Part shown: one piece after another, positions 44,499 to 52,281 of the stretch
How positions within the stretch are numbered: the first letter of the stretch is position 1
Layout: each line of letters opens with the position of its first letter
Source: Planctomycetota bacterium
Lineage (GTDB): Bacteria > Planctomycetota > UBA8742 > UBA2392
DNA: 64,000 nt
Reading direction: 5' to 3'
NCBI GenBank assembly: GCA_016712285.1
Contig: JADJRK010000001.1
Location: forward strand, 1,302,001-1,366,000
Made by a program: the position numbers and the translations under genes
The notes under the pieces: generated by a model
What the model saw: only the letters and a program-made list of their open reading frames with translations
Databases searched by the model: none
What the model was told of the DNA's origin: nothing

Positions 44499-44915
44499 AT
44501 GAACATGCTTGCGCAGGAAACCTCAAGTGCGTTTGCCGGCCTTGGCTTCCTGGTCTTCTGGCTGATTCTGGCTGGCGTCTTTGGCTGGTGGGGAAAGAGC
44601 AAAGCCGAGGACCACGGCGCGCCGGGCTGGCTGGGCTTCACGGTGGTGTTTGCCATCTCCGTAACGTTCAGCATGCTTGCGGGCCTGCTGGCGGTGTACG
44701 CGCTGGTGCCCTTTGTCAGCGAGCTGTGGGCGCAGTCGCACAAGCTTCGCGACCGGCCGATTCACACCCGCGTCTCCGATGGCCCGCCGCCGATGCCGCC
44801 GTCGCCTGAGTTTCAAGTGCCGGCGTCGGATGGCACGATCGGTTGCCCCGGCTGTGGCGCGCGCGTGCGGCCTGACCGGCGCTCGTGCATGGCGTGCGGT
44901 GCGATGCTGCGCTAA
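44499..44915 (+). CDS. Small membrane protein with zinc ribbon (B)
   Basis: The 138-aa paralogue of the previous gene has two helices around FGWWGKSKAEDHGAPGWLGF, a shorter Pro-rich tail and a CPGCGARVRPDRRSCMACG ribbon. The start lies 16 bases after the upstream stop, so the two are probably co-transcribed. The tail-to-tail end with the next minus-strand gene overlaps (CTAA). Confidence 0.75.
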   Translation: MNMLAQETSSAFAGLGFLVFWLILAGVFGWWGKSKAEDHGAPGWLGFTVVFAISVTFSMLAGLLAVYALVPFVSELWAQSHKLRDRPIHTRVSDGPPPMPPSPEFQVPASDGTIGCPGCGARVRPDRRSCMACGAMLR

Positions 44916-45733
44916 TCGGGCTTGACCTGTGGCGGCCGTGGCGCGAACCATGGCGGCGCTTCAGCCTCGGCACCATCCAGATGCTCACGCTGCAGCGGCT
45001 GCCCTGCCGCCAAATCAGTCAGCAGGCGACGGCCGATCACGCTTTCCTGTTGATAGGGCGCGAACTCACCGCCCATCACCTGCGCCAGCGCAAGGTCGCC
45101 GGGCGCAATCACTGCCCCAGCCGACAGCGCCCGCGCCGCCACAATGCAGCGCCGGCCAGTCACGCTGGCTTCAGCCGGCAAGCGGCCGTTGCCCAGTGCC
45201 TGCTCGGCTTCGCGAATCGCGGCAACCTGCCCCGGCGGCGCAATCACAAGCACGGCGCCAGCCGCGACCGCAAGCTCGGGGCGCGCGCCTTCATAGCCGA
45301 CGGGCAGAAAGGTCTGCGCGGCGATCTTGCCCAGCGCGCGGATGTTTCCCCCACCGTGCACCAGCACAAGCCGGCCGCCACCCTGCAACGTGATGCGCCC
45401 CCGCGCCGGTGCGCATTCGCCGCCGCGAAACGCAAGCTGGTGCCAGCCGGCGGCACGGGTGATTTCTTTCAGCGTCGCGCCGTGGGTGCACAGCGCCGTC
45501 GGCAAACCGCTGCGGGCCGAGACTTCTACAAGCTGGCGATGCGTGATTTCGTGGGGCGGCAGGACCAGCAGGTCTGCGTCAGCGGCGGCCTCTGCGGCGG
45601 ATTGGAATTCAACGGCGCGAATCATGGACCCGTGCGAGTCGCCGATGACACCATCAATGCCGGGATCGAGCTTGCCGCCGCGGACTTGCCGGGTGAAGAT
45701 CAGGCAGGGATGTGCAGGGCCGATCACGGGCAT
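44912..45733 (-). CDS. Shortened NeuB-like protein with C-terminal SAF domain
   Basis: The 273-aa protein ends in a SAF/antifreeze-like domain: RRCIVAARALSAGAVIAPGD, then the VIGRRLLTDLAAGQPL pattern seen in sialic-acid synthases. Its N-terminal half carries a reduced version of the NeuB barrel: ADLLVLPPHEITHRQLVEVS with SGLPTALCTHGATLKEI, against the usual 'KIxSxxxTNxxLL ... GKPVILSTGMxTLxEI'. The usual first ~70 residues and the EKHF motif are absent, so catalysis is doubtful. It sits against the flow between membrane-protein genes. Alternative: a SAF-domain enzyme of another kind. Confidence 0.5.
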   Translation of the reverse strand: MPVIGPAHPCLIFTRQVRGGKLDPGIDGVIGDSHGSMIRAVEFQSAAEAAADADLLVLPPHEITHRQLVEVSARSGLPTALCTHGATLKEITRAAGWHQLAFRGGECAPARGRITLQGGGRLVLVHGGGNIRALGKIAAQTFLPVGYEGARPELAVAAGAVLVIAPPGQVAAIREAEQALGNGRLPAEASVTGRRCIVAARALSAGAVIAPGDLALAQVMGGEFAPYQQESVIGRRLLTDLAAGQPLQREHLDGAEAEAPPWFAPRPPQVKPD

Positions 45734-45766
45734 TTCGCCAATCTAGTCGGCGGGCAGGGGCAACGC

Positions 45767-46159
45767 ATGTGTTTGCTGCAACTTTCGCTCAGCTTCGACA
45801 GCCCGACCGTGGGCGCAATCGGCGTGTTGTGCCTCTGGATTGTGCTGTTCTTTCCGTTTGCGATCTGGGCCACGAAAATCGTGCGGCCTGATGCGCTCAA
45901 CACCATCGAGGCCTACATCCTGGGCCAGACCTGCGGCCCCGTCGGCATCTACCTGATCAAGCGCGCCAATGAGCGCGCGGTAATCAAGGCGCAGGCCGAC
46001 GAGCTCGCGCGACGCGCCCCACCGCCGGAACCACCAGAGATTATGCACGCACCCGCCCAACCGCCCGCGTTTCTGCCCGGCGCCACAGCATGGCGCCCGC
46101 CACCGGAAGGTCCGCCGCCACAGTCAGGGCCAGTGCCGATGGACACATGGAGGCCGTAG
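45767..46159 (+). CDS. Small membrane protein with Pro-rich tail (C)
   Basis: The ATG at 45767 gives 130 aa: a helix (GAIGVLCLWIVLFFPFAIWA), a second hydrophobic stretch (LGQTCGPVGIYLI), a basic linker, and a Pro-rich tail like those of the two zinc-ribbon paralogues, but with no ribbon. Possibly a diverged family member. The gene ends just before the heptanucleotide array. Confidence 0.65.
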   Translation: MCLLQLSLSFDSPTVGAIGVLCLWIVLFFPFAIWATKIVRPDALNTIEAYILGQTCGPVGIYLIKRANERAVIKAQADELARRAPPPEPPEIMHAPAQPPAFLPGATAWRPPPEGPPPQSGPVPMDTWRP

Positions 46160-46160
46160 C

Positions 46161-46340
46161 GTTGTCAGTTGTCAGTTGTCAGTTGTCAGTTGTCGGTTGT
46201 CAGTCGTCGGTTGTCAGTTGTCGGTTGTCAGTTGTCGGTTGTCAGTTGTCAGTTGTCGGTTGTCAGAACAAAGCAGTTCTTCGTGTCTTCGTGGCTCAGT
46301 GTGAACCCCAGTTGTCTGACAACTGACAACCGACAACTGC
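46161..46340. repeat. Heptanucleotide array of GTTGTCA/GTTGTCG with inverted partner
   Basis: From 46161 to 46266 about fifteen 7-nt units alternate between GTTGTCA and GTTGTCG (one GTCGTCG). After ~45 bases that include a CTTCGTGTCTTCGTGG 9-nt-period piece, about three complementary units (TGACAAC TGACAAC CGACAAC) follow at ~46316-46339, so the array can fold back. Translating it gives the spurious LSVVSCQ repeats. Confidence 0.92.
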
Positions 46341-46415
46341 TTGCTACGTTGCGCCTTGGCGTGACACGCTCTGCAACTCGCCCGCACGATTGCTAGTCTG
46401 CGCGCGGAGGCTTCC

Positions 46416-47897
46416 ATGACTGAGCGCGTACAGAACTTCATTGCCGGCAAATGGGTCGAGGCATCGGGCGAGAAACTCGACAGCCGCGATCCCGCCAACG
46501 GCGAGCTGCTTGCCGAATTCAACCAGGCCACCAACGACGACGTGGACAAGGCCATCGCCGCCGCCAAGGCCGCTTTCCCCGCATGGAAAGCCACGCCCGC
46601 GCCCAAACGTGGCGAGATTATCGTGCGCAGTGCCGAAGTCCTGCTCAAGCGCAAAGAAGAAATCAGCCAGCTCATGTCGCGCGAGATGGGCAAACCCATC
46701 GCCGAGGCGCGCGGCGACGTGCAGGAAGCCATCGACATGGCGTTCTACATCGCCGCAGAGGGCCGCCGCGGCTGGGGCCACACCATCCCCGCCGAGATGC
46801 CGAACAAGCGCATGTACACGATTCGCCAGCCGCTGGGCGTGTGCAGCCTGATCACGCCGTGGAACTTCCCGATCGCCATTCCGTCGTGGAAGAGCTACCC
46901 CGCGCTGGTCATGGGCAACACCATCGTCTTCAAGCCAGCCGAAGACACCACGCTGCTCGGCAAGCGCTGGGCCGAGGTACTGATCGAATCGGGTGTGCCG
47001 GCTGGCGTGTTCAACATGGTAATCGGCCACGGCGCCCCGATCGGCGACAAGCTGGTGACGCACAAAGACGTGCGCATGATCAGCTTTACCGGCAGCACCA
47101 AAACCGGCCTTGGCATCGCCAGCAAGGCGGCACCGCTGAACAAACGCGTGTCGCTGGAGATGGGCGGCAAGAACCCCGTGATCGTGTGGGAAGACGGCGA
47201 TCTCGAACTCGCCGTCAACGCCGTGATGTGGGCAGGCTACGGGACATCCGGCCAGCGCTGCACTGCGTGCTCGCGCGTGATTGTGCACGAGGCTGTGCAC
47301 GACAAGTTTCTCAAGATGCTGGTCGAGCGCGCGCCCAAGCTGAAAGTCGGCCACGGCAGCAAGCCGGACAGCTTCTTTGGAGCGATCATCAACGACCAGC
47401 AACTGCGCAAGATCGACGAGATGGTGCAGGTCGGCGTCAAAGAGGGCGCCAAGCTCGAGTGCGGCGGCAAGGTGCTGAAAGACGGAGAGTACGCCAAGGG
47501 CTACTTCTACGCTGCCACCGTGTTCAGCAACGTGAAGCCGGGCATGCGCATTGAGCAGGAAGAGATCTTCGGCCCGGTGATCAGCGTGATCAAGGTGAAG
47601 AGTTACGACGAGGCGATGGCCGTGGCCAATGGCGTCGAGTACGGCTTGAGCGCGGGCTTTATCAGCAAAGACGTCAATCTTTGCCACAAGGCAAGTGTCG
47701 ATCTCGATTGCGGCCTGTGCTACATCAACGCGGGCTCAACCGGGGCCGAGGTGAGCACACCCTTCGGCGGCTGGAAGAACACCGGCAACGGGCACAGGGA
47801 AGGCGGGCCGACAGTGATCGATGCGTTCAGCGAGTTGAAGACAGTAGTGATCGACTACAGCGGCAAAGTCCAAAAAGCCCAGATCGACAACAACTGA
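46416..47897 (+). CDS. NAD(P)-dependent aldehyde dehydrogenase
   Basis: The 493-aa enzyme oxidises an aldehyde to the acid. It has the family motifs TPWNFPIAIPSWKSYPAL, FTGSTKTG, the general-base Glu in LEMGGKNP, the nucleophile Cys in GQRCTACSR, EEIFGPVISV, and the C-terminal PFGGWKNTGNGHREGG seen in semialdehyde dehydrogenases. GGAGG precedes the ATG. Substrate is not defined by context, since it stands alone between repeat-rich gaps. Confidence 0.95.
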   Translation: MTERVQNFIAGKWVEASGEKLDSRDPANGELLAEFNQATNDDVDKAIAAAKAAFPAWKATPAPKRGEIIVRSAEVLLKRKEEISQLMSREMGKPIAEARGDVQEAIDMAFYIAAEGRRGWGHTIPAEMPNKRMYTIRQPLGVCSLITPWNFPIAIPSWKSYPALVMGNTIVFKPAEDTTLLGKRWAEVLIESGVPAGVFNMVIGHGAPIGDKLVTHKDVRMISFTGSTKTGLGIASKAAPLNKRVSLEMGGKNPVIVWEDGDLELAVNAVMWAGYGTSGQRCTACSRVIVHEAVHDKFLKMLVERAPKLKVGHGSKPDSFFGAIINDQQLRKIDEMVQVGVKEGAKLECGGKVLKDGEYAKGYFYAATVFSNVKPGMRIEQEEIFGPVISVIKVKSYDEAMAVANGVEYGLSAGFISKDVNLCHKASVDLDCGLCYINAGSTGAEVSTPFGGWKNTGNGHREGGPTVIDAFSELKTVVIDYSGKVQKAQIDNN

Positions 47898-47901
47898 AAG
47901 C

Positions 47902-47919
47902 CCGCGACGGAAGTCGCGG
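47902..47919 (+). terminator. Terminator-like hairpin without a U tract
   Basis: CCGCGAC (47902-47908), loop GGAA and GTCGCGG (47913-47919) lie four bases after the aldehyde dehydrogenase stop. No T-run follows, so it may be a terminator aided by Rho or an mRNA end stabiliser. Confidence 0.4.
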
Positions 47920-47987
47920 ACCGATGTGTTGCCGCCATTTCAAAGCGGTTCGGAACGCCCGTTTTCTTCAGGGCACGTCAAATGCGT

Positions 47988-48064
47988 TTACCACGGAGTC
48001 ACAGAGCCACGGAGAACTTCCAGTTTCAACGCAGCCTCTGTGCCTCCGTTACTCCGTGGTTCAA
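47988..48064. repeat. Long hairpin with 9-nt-period arms (CACGGAG type)
   Basis: The left arm (47988-48014, TTACCACGGAGTCACAGAG ...) and the right arm (~48035-48064) are imperfect inverted complements made of CACGGAG/CACAGAG steps at a 9-nt spacing. The 271-base gap between the aldehyde dehydrogenase and the next gene contains no other recognisable element. Confidence 0.85.
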
Positions 48065-48168
48065 GTCGTTGCCGTTGCTGGCTTTGGACCAGTGCTTGCC
48101 GCCGTTTCGAAACTGTGTCGCACTGGCTTGTACGCTTTCGGTGTTGGTCCTGAACACTGAAGGTTCCT

Positions 48169-48768
48169 ATGTCCAAACGTCTCAAAGTTCGCAGGTTGCC
48201 CGCTGGCGTGAAGCTGGGCCAACCTGCCACCTACTCGCCCGCCGATGCTCGGCCTGCCGCAGACCTGCCGGCACGGCAGGCTTTCTTCAACGAGTGCTAC
48301 GCGCGCTTTCTGAAGTTCTTCTATATAGAAGCGCTGGATGAAATGATCGCCATGCACCGCCTGACGATTCGCGCCCACACCGCCGAAATCGAAGCGCGCA
48401 GCTCTGACCTGCAAGCCGGCGATGACGACAACTATCGTTGGGACATCTCGCCCAGCAGCGCGTTGCGTGCGGCGCGCGCGCTGAACGAAACCATCGACAA
48501 GCGCATCGAGCTGATGACCCAGGCCCGCGACGCGGCGATGCAGTGCGTTGAGGAAAAGTTCGGCCCACAGCCGCAGCATGATACGGCGGTGACACAGCAG
48601 GCTGCGCCCGAGATTCCGCCGCCACCAAAACCCGCGCAGGCAGCGCCGCCGCTGCTTTCGGGGATGCCCAAGTACGACCCGAACACCGACCCGGAAATGC
48701 AAGCCATGTGGGATGAGTACGTGGAATCGCTAAAGCAAACGCCGGAATTAGCAACTGCGGGCACGTAA
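48169..48768 (+). CDS. Hypothetical soluble protein
   Basis: A 199-aa protein with no recognised family. The N-terminus is basic (MSKRLKVRRLPAG). Residues ~40-125 are mostly helical with aromatic clusters (NECYARFLKFFYIEALDEM). A Pro/Ala/Gln-rich linker (~135-165) precedes an acidic C-terminus (DPEMQAMWDEYVESL). No signal peptide or membrane helix. The codon pattern matches neighbours, so it is probably real. Confidence 0.6.
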   Translation: MSKRLKVRRLPAGVKLGQPATYSPADARPAADLPARQAFFNECYARFLKFFYIEALDEMIAMHRLTIRAHTAEIEARSSDLQAGDDDNYRWDISPSSALRAARALNETIDKRIELMTQARDAAMQCVEEKFGPQPQHDTAVTQQAAPEIPPPPKPAQAAPPLLSGMPKYDPNTDPEMQAMWDEYVESLKQTPELATAGT

Positions 48769-48779
48769 CGGCGCCGTGG

Positions 48780-48876
48780 CATTGGCTTCCAGCCAATGTC
48801 GTACCAGCGACTTCAAGCCGCTGGCCAACAGCCACGGGCCAGAGGCTCGTGCAACGACATCGCCTGGAAGGCGATG
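48780..48876. repeat. Array of 17-19-nt hairpins with variable stems (array C)
   Basis: Four 7-3-7 palindromes lie at 48781-48797 (ATTGGCT, loop TCC), 48806-48822 (AGCGACT, loop TCA, one mismatch), 48834-48850 (ACGGGCC, loop AGA, one G-T pair) and 48859-48875 (ATCGCCT, loop GGA). Spacers of 8 nt contain GTCGT or its complement. The first two point one way and the last two the other. It lies between two converging genes. Confidence 0.88.
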
Positions 48877-48892
48877 CCTCTTGGCTAAGGCC

Positions 48893-49510
48893 TCACTTCT
48901 GGAAGTCGGCCCAGAGTTCGTGGCCCTGGCGGCGCTCTATGCTGTGGGGCGTTACTTCCAGCCGATGAATCTTGAACAGGGCGCGATACAGCGCGTCTAC
49001 CTGTTCGCGCGTAATGTCAAACGGCGGGCCGCCTTCGCGCCCGTGGTTGTAGAAACTGCCGATCAGCCTGCCGCCCGGCTTCAACAGGTCGTGGCACAGG
49101 CGGGCGTACTCGGCGCGGCGCGCCGGCTGAATGGCGACCATGCAGGTGTATTCGTACAGGTAGTCGAAGGCCGCGGCGTCGGTTTGCGTCAAATCGAAAA
49201 TGTCGGCGCAGCGCCAGTCGACGCGGGCGCCTGCGTGCATCTGCCTTGCGCGCTCAATCGCCAGCGGGGCAAAGTCCACGGCGACAACCTGGTACCCGTG
49301 TTCGGCAAACAGCGCGGCATCGTGCCCATACCCGCAGCCGGGCAACAGCACGCGGCCCGGTTTTGCGCCAGAAGTCTCCAGCCAGTGTTTCAGCGACGGC
49401 GCAACGCCGATACTCCAGCGGGGTGATTCCTCTGCTTCGTAAATAGCATTCCAGTACGCGGATTTGTTAACCTTCTGGTCAGTTACGCCATCATCGGGAT
49501 TGCCAGGCAT
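48893..49510 (-). CDS. SAM-dependent methyltransferase, thiopurine-methyltransferase family
   Basis: The 205-aa protein has the SAM site RVLLPGCGYGHDAALFAEHGY and the acidic ribose loop VVAVDFAPLAIERAR. YWNAIYE near the start and the TPMT-like EYTCMVAIQPARRAEYA complete the family pattern. Substrates may be thiol, selenium or other small molecules. Its start codon overlaps that of the divergent gene within CATG. Confidence 0.85.
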   Translation of the reverse strand: MPGNPDDGVTDQKVNKSAYWNAIYEAEESPRWSIGVAPSLKHWLETSGAKPGRVLLPGCGYGHDAALFAEHGYQVVAVDFAPLAIERARQMHAGARVDWRCADIFDLTQTDAAAFDYLYEYTCMVAIQPARRAEYARLCHDLLKPGGRLIGSFYNHGREGGPPFDITREQVDALYRALFKIHRLEVTPHSIERRQGHELWADFQK

Positions 49511-50189
49511 GGATGCTCCGTTTTCTGCCAGTCAGCTACTCACCATGGCGGCTCGCTATAACGCCTACATCGAGCCGCTTCAAATTCTGATTTACATCCC
49601 GACGCTGTTGATTTTTGTCCTGCTGCTGCGCGGCACCAAGCAGGACACAAGTCGCGGCGTGCTGCTGCTGCTTGCCGCCGAGTGGGCGATGATCGGCGTG
49701 CTGTTCTTTTTCAACATCATGGCCACGGTGCACTGGGTCGGACACATCGCCGGGGCCGTGTGCGTGGCCGCCGGCATCTACTACGCCGTTGCCGCTTCGT
49801 TCTCGTTTCCGCCGCATTTTCACTGGCGGCGGGACAACCCGACGCTGGTGTCGCTTTTCATTGTGGCGTTCGGCGCCATCGGATACCCGGGCGTCAGCTG
49901 GTTGCTGGGGCGCGAGTACCCTGCCGTCACGACCTATGGCCTGATGCCCGGCTCAGTTTCGTTGATCACGCTGGGTGTTGCCGTGGCGGCGCGGCCGGGG
50001 CCGAGGTTCTGGATGATGGTGCCGCCGCTGATTTTCGCCCTGACGTCGTTCGGGACGATTGCCTGGTGGGATATCTACGAAGACTACGCGCTGCTGCCCT
50101 GCATGTTGCTGGCGCTGTGGGGCTGGAAACTGTGGCACAGCAAGAACACCGAGGCGCCGACGAAAGACACGATCCGCTTTGACTTCTAG
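49509..50189 (+). CDS. Multi-pass membrane protein, DUF6064-like
   Basis: The start at 49509 gives MDAPFSASQLLTMAARYNAYIEPLQIL. This resembles the DUF6064 opening (PFTxxQFxxxFxxYNxxxxPxQ). About seven membrane helices follow in 226 aa. Function unknown for the family. The ATG shares two bases with the opposite methyltransferase ATG, so the two genes have no leader between them and their transcripts must start inside each other. Confidence 0.7.
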   Translation: MDAPFSASQLLTMAARYNAYIEPLQILIYIPTLLIFVLLLRGTKQDTSRGVLLLLAAEWAMIGVLFFFNIMATVHWVGHIAGAVCVAAGIYYAVAASFSFPPHFHWRRDNPTLVSLFIVAFGAIGYPGVSWLLGREYPAVTTYGLMPGSVSLITLGVAVAARPGPRFWMMVPPLIFALTSFGTIAWWDIYEDYALLPCMLLALWGWKLWHSKNTEAPTKDTIRFDF

Positions 50190-50246
50190 GCAGTCCAGGC
50201 TGGCTGCTGAAGAGCTTCGGAACTGTATGGCGGCGAACTGCTTGAG

Positions 50247-50338
50247 CCGCGAAAGCGCGAAAACGCGAAAGACTTGCCCAACTCTGTGCCTCGACGATTT
50301 GGCGTCAGGCAGTTTCTAACCTCCAACCTCTACCCCCC
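50247..50338. repeat. Short repeats: GCGAAA steps and TCTAACC heptamers
   Basis: 50247-50272 holds three GCGAAA steps at a 9-nt period (CGCGAAAGC GCGAAAAC GCGAAAG). 50314-50338 holds TCTAACC TCCAACC TCTACCC, the same heptamer family as at 52261. The 161-base gap has no gene. Confidence 0.65.
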
Positions 50339-50350
50339 GTCGTATATCAC

Positions 50351-51061
50351 CTACATGCCGTGCTTCATGCATGTGTACAGGTTCGCTTTTGCGTCACGCA
50401 CGAGCTCAAGCAGGTCGCGGTTGTCGGGCACGATGCGCAGGGCGGCTTCAAGCTTGTCCTTGGCCACGCGCAGGATCTTTGCGGCTTCGCGGATTTTGCG
50501 GCGGCCCTCCATGCCGGTTTCGCCGGGCTGGCGGAACTCACGGTCGCCTTCCTTCAACAACTCGGTGCCTTCCTTCAGCGACTTCAAGCCCTCAAGTGCA
50601 CGTGCGCGCGCCTCGGCTGGCAGGTCATTGAAGTGGTACTCGTCCTGCAGGGCCGCGTCGTCGCTGGTCGGCTCAGACACTTCGTCGGTGGCCTTGGGCG
50701 GCGGCAGCTCCGAGCTTGGCAGCGGCGTCTTCACTTCTGCTTCCGGCTCGCTGGACGGCAAGCCGTCCCAGCGGCGGTCGAGGTTCAGCTCATCGAGCGC
50801 ATTGGGCGGCACGACGCGCGTCGGAATGCCCGTCAGCTCGGTGCGGCCGAAGCCCTTTTCAAGCGAGATCGGCTTGGCCAGCGGAATCAGCGGCCGGTCG
50901 GGCGGCCTTGCCGTGTTCAGCACAATCGGCGATGCGTTCTGCGCGGTCGCAACTTCGTCGGCGCCCTCAATGGGCCGAGCCGCGCCCCAGATGGCCATCG
51001 CGCCGCCGGCAGCAATGCCGGAGAAGATGAACACGTTGCGCAGCAGCCCGCCAATGAACAT
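50351..51061 (-). CDS. Membrane-anchored hypothetical protein coupled to tgt
   Basis: The start at 51061 (MFIGGLLRNVFIFSGIAAGGAMAIWGA) overlaps the tgt stop (TGATG), so translation is probably coupled. The 236-aa protein has one N-terminal helix and a Pro/Glu/Ser-rich, likely disordered middle. The helical C-terminus is charged (ARALEGLKSLKEGTELLKEG ... KDKLEAALRIVPDNRDLLEL), a TPR-like pattern. Role unknown. Confidence 0.7.
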   Translation of the reverse strand: MFIGGLLRNVFIFSGIAAGGAMAIWGAARPIEGADEVATAQNASPIVLNTARPPDRPLIPLAKPISLEKGFGRTELTGIPTRVVPPNALDELNLDRRWDGLPSSEPEAEVKTPLPSSELPPPKATDEVSEPTSDDAALQDEYHFNDLPAEARARALEGLKSLKEGTELLKEGDREFRQPGETGMEGRRKIREAAKILRVAKDKLEAALRIVPDNRDLLELVRDAKANLYTCMKHGM

Positions 51062-52188
51062 CAATCTGCTCCCTTGCTGACGCGCGGCAACCACTCGGCG
51101 GCGAACCTGCCAAACTCGCCGGCCATAATCGCCTCGCGCGCACGCCGCATCAGCGACGTGTAGAAGTATAGATTATGGATGGTCAAAAGCGTCATGCCAA
51201 GCATTTCGCCTGCCATCAACAGGTGCCGCACGTAGCCGCGGCTGTAGCCGGCGCATGCATAGCAGCCACAGCCGGGCTCCAGCGGCCCGGTGCTGCGGGC
51301 GTGCCGCGCGTTGCGCATGCGCAGGCGCCCATGCGACGTGAACACCAGCGAGTGCCGGGCCGAGCGTGTGGGTAACACGCAATCGAACATGTCCACGCCC
51401 AGGCCGATAGCCGTCAGCATGTCTTCGGGGTAGCCCACGCCCATCAGGTAGCGCGGCTTGTGCGCGGGCAGCAACGCGGTGACCACGCCCAGGATGTCTT
51501 CCATCTGGCGCTTGGTTTCGCCGACGCTCAGCCCCCCCACCGCGTAGCCTGCCAGGTCGCGCGCCACAAGCTCGGTCGCGGATTCGCTGCGCAGGCCCGG
51601 GTTCAAGCCGCCCTGCACGATTCCGAACAGCCGCTGGCGCTTGCCCTGCGCCGATTGCGCCGGCAGAGACGCGATGCAGCGGTCAAGCCAGCGCACGCTG
51701 CGACGCATGGTGTCGGCTTCGCGCTCGGGCGTGGTCGGCAGGGCCGGCACGTCGTCAAGCTGCATGACGATGTCGGCGCCGAGCTGGTGCTGGATTTCCA
51801 TGCTGCGCTCGGGCGACAGTAACTCCTGCCGGCCATCGAGGTGGTTCTGGAACGTGCAGCCCTGCTCAGTCACCTGGTTCATCGCGCCGAGGCTGAACAC
51901 CTGAAAGCCGCCGCTGTCGGTCAGCATCGGGCCGGTCCAGCGCGCAAAAGCGTGCAGCCCGCCAAGCTCGGCCACGACGTCAGCGCCCGGCCGCACCATC
52001 AGGTGATAGGTATTGCCCAGCACGACGCGCACGTTGGCGGCAACCAGTTGCTCGGGCGTGCAGCCCTTGACGGTGCCCTGCGTGCCGACGGCCATGAACA
52101 GCGGCGTCTGCACTTCGCCGCGGTCTGTGCGCAGAGTGCCGGCGCGGGCGGCGCCATCGGTGTGTTCAAGTGTGAAGAAGTCTGCCAT
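51061..52188 (-). CDS. tgt: tRNA-guanine transglycosylase (queuine tRNA-ribosyltransferase)
   Basis: It swaps guanine-34 for preQ1 in tRNAs with GUN anticodons. The 375-aa protein has TPLFMAVGTQGTVKG, VLGNTYHLMVRPG, LTDSGGFQVFSL with the catalytic Asp, GIVQGGLNPGLR, YAVGGLSVGE, and the second Asp in DMFDCVLPTR. The zinc site CGCYACAGYSRGYVRHL completes the set. No other queuosine gene is visible here. Confidence 0.96.
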   Translation of the reverse strand: MADFFTLEHTDGAARAGTLRTDRGEVQTPLFMAVGTQGTVKGCTPEQLVAANVRVVLGNTYHLMVRPGADVVAELGGLHAFARWTGPMLTDSGGFQVFSLGAMNQVTEQGCTFQNHLDGRQELLSPERSMEIQHQLGADIVMQLDDVPALPTTPEREADTMRRSVRWLDRCIASLPAQSAQGKRQRLFGIVQGGLNPGLRSESATELVARDLAGYAVGGLSVGETKRQMEDILGVVTALLPAHKPRYLMGVGYPEDMLTAIGLGVDMFDCVLPTRSARHSLVFTSHGRLRMRNARHARSTGPLEPGCGCYACAGYSRGYVRHLLMAGEMLGMTLLTIHNLYFYTSLMRRAREAIMAGEFGRFAAEWLPRVSKGAD

Positions 52189-52260
52189 TGCCGCGCAAGA
52201 TTACAGGCCTGACCCGGACAAGGTAGTGGCATGCGGCGTATGGCATACCGGACCCAAGGC

Positions 52261-52281
52261 CTCTAACCTCTGCCCCCTGAG
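52261..52281. repeat. Three heptamers abutting the permease start codon
   Basis: CTCTAAC CTCTGCC CCCTGAG occupies exactly the 21 bases before ATG 52282, in place of a Shine-Dalgarno sequence. It is of the same family as the tract at 50314. Confidence 0.6.

Noticed and set aside
46161..46266. Possible CRISPR array in the GTTGTCA repeats
   Set aside because: Units are 7 nt and contiguous, with no unique spacers and no cas genes nearby.
46344..47687. 447-codon minus-strand frame opposite the aldehyde dehydrogenase
   Set aside because: Composition is His/Asp/Val-rich with no motif; the plus strand encodes all catalytic dehydrogenase motifs.
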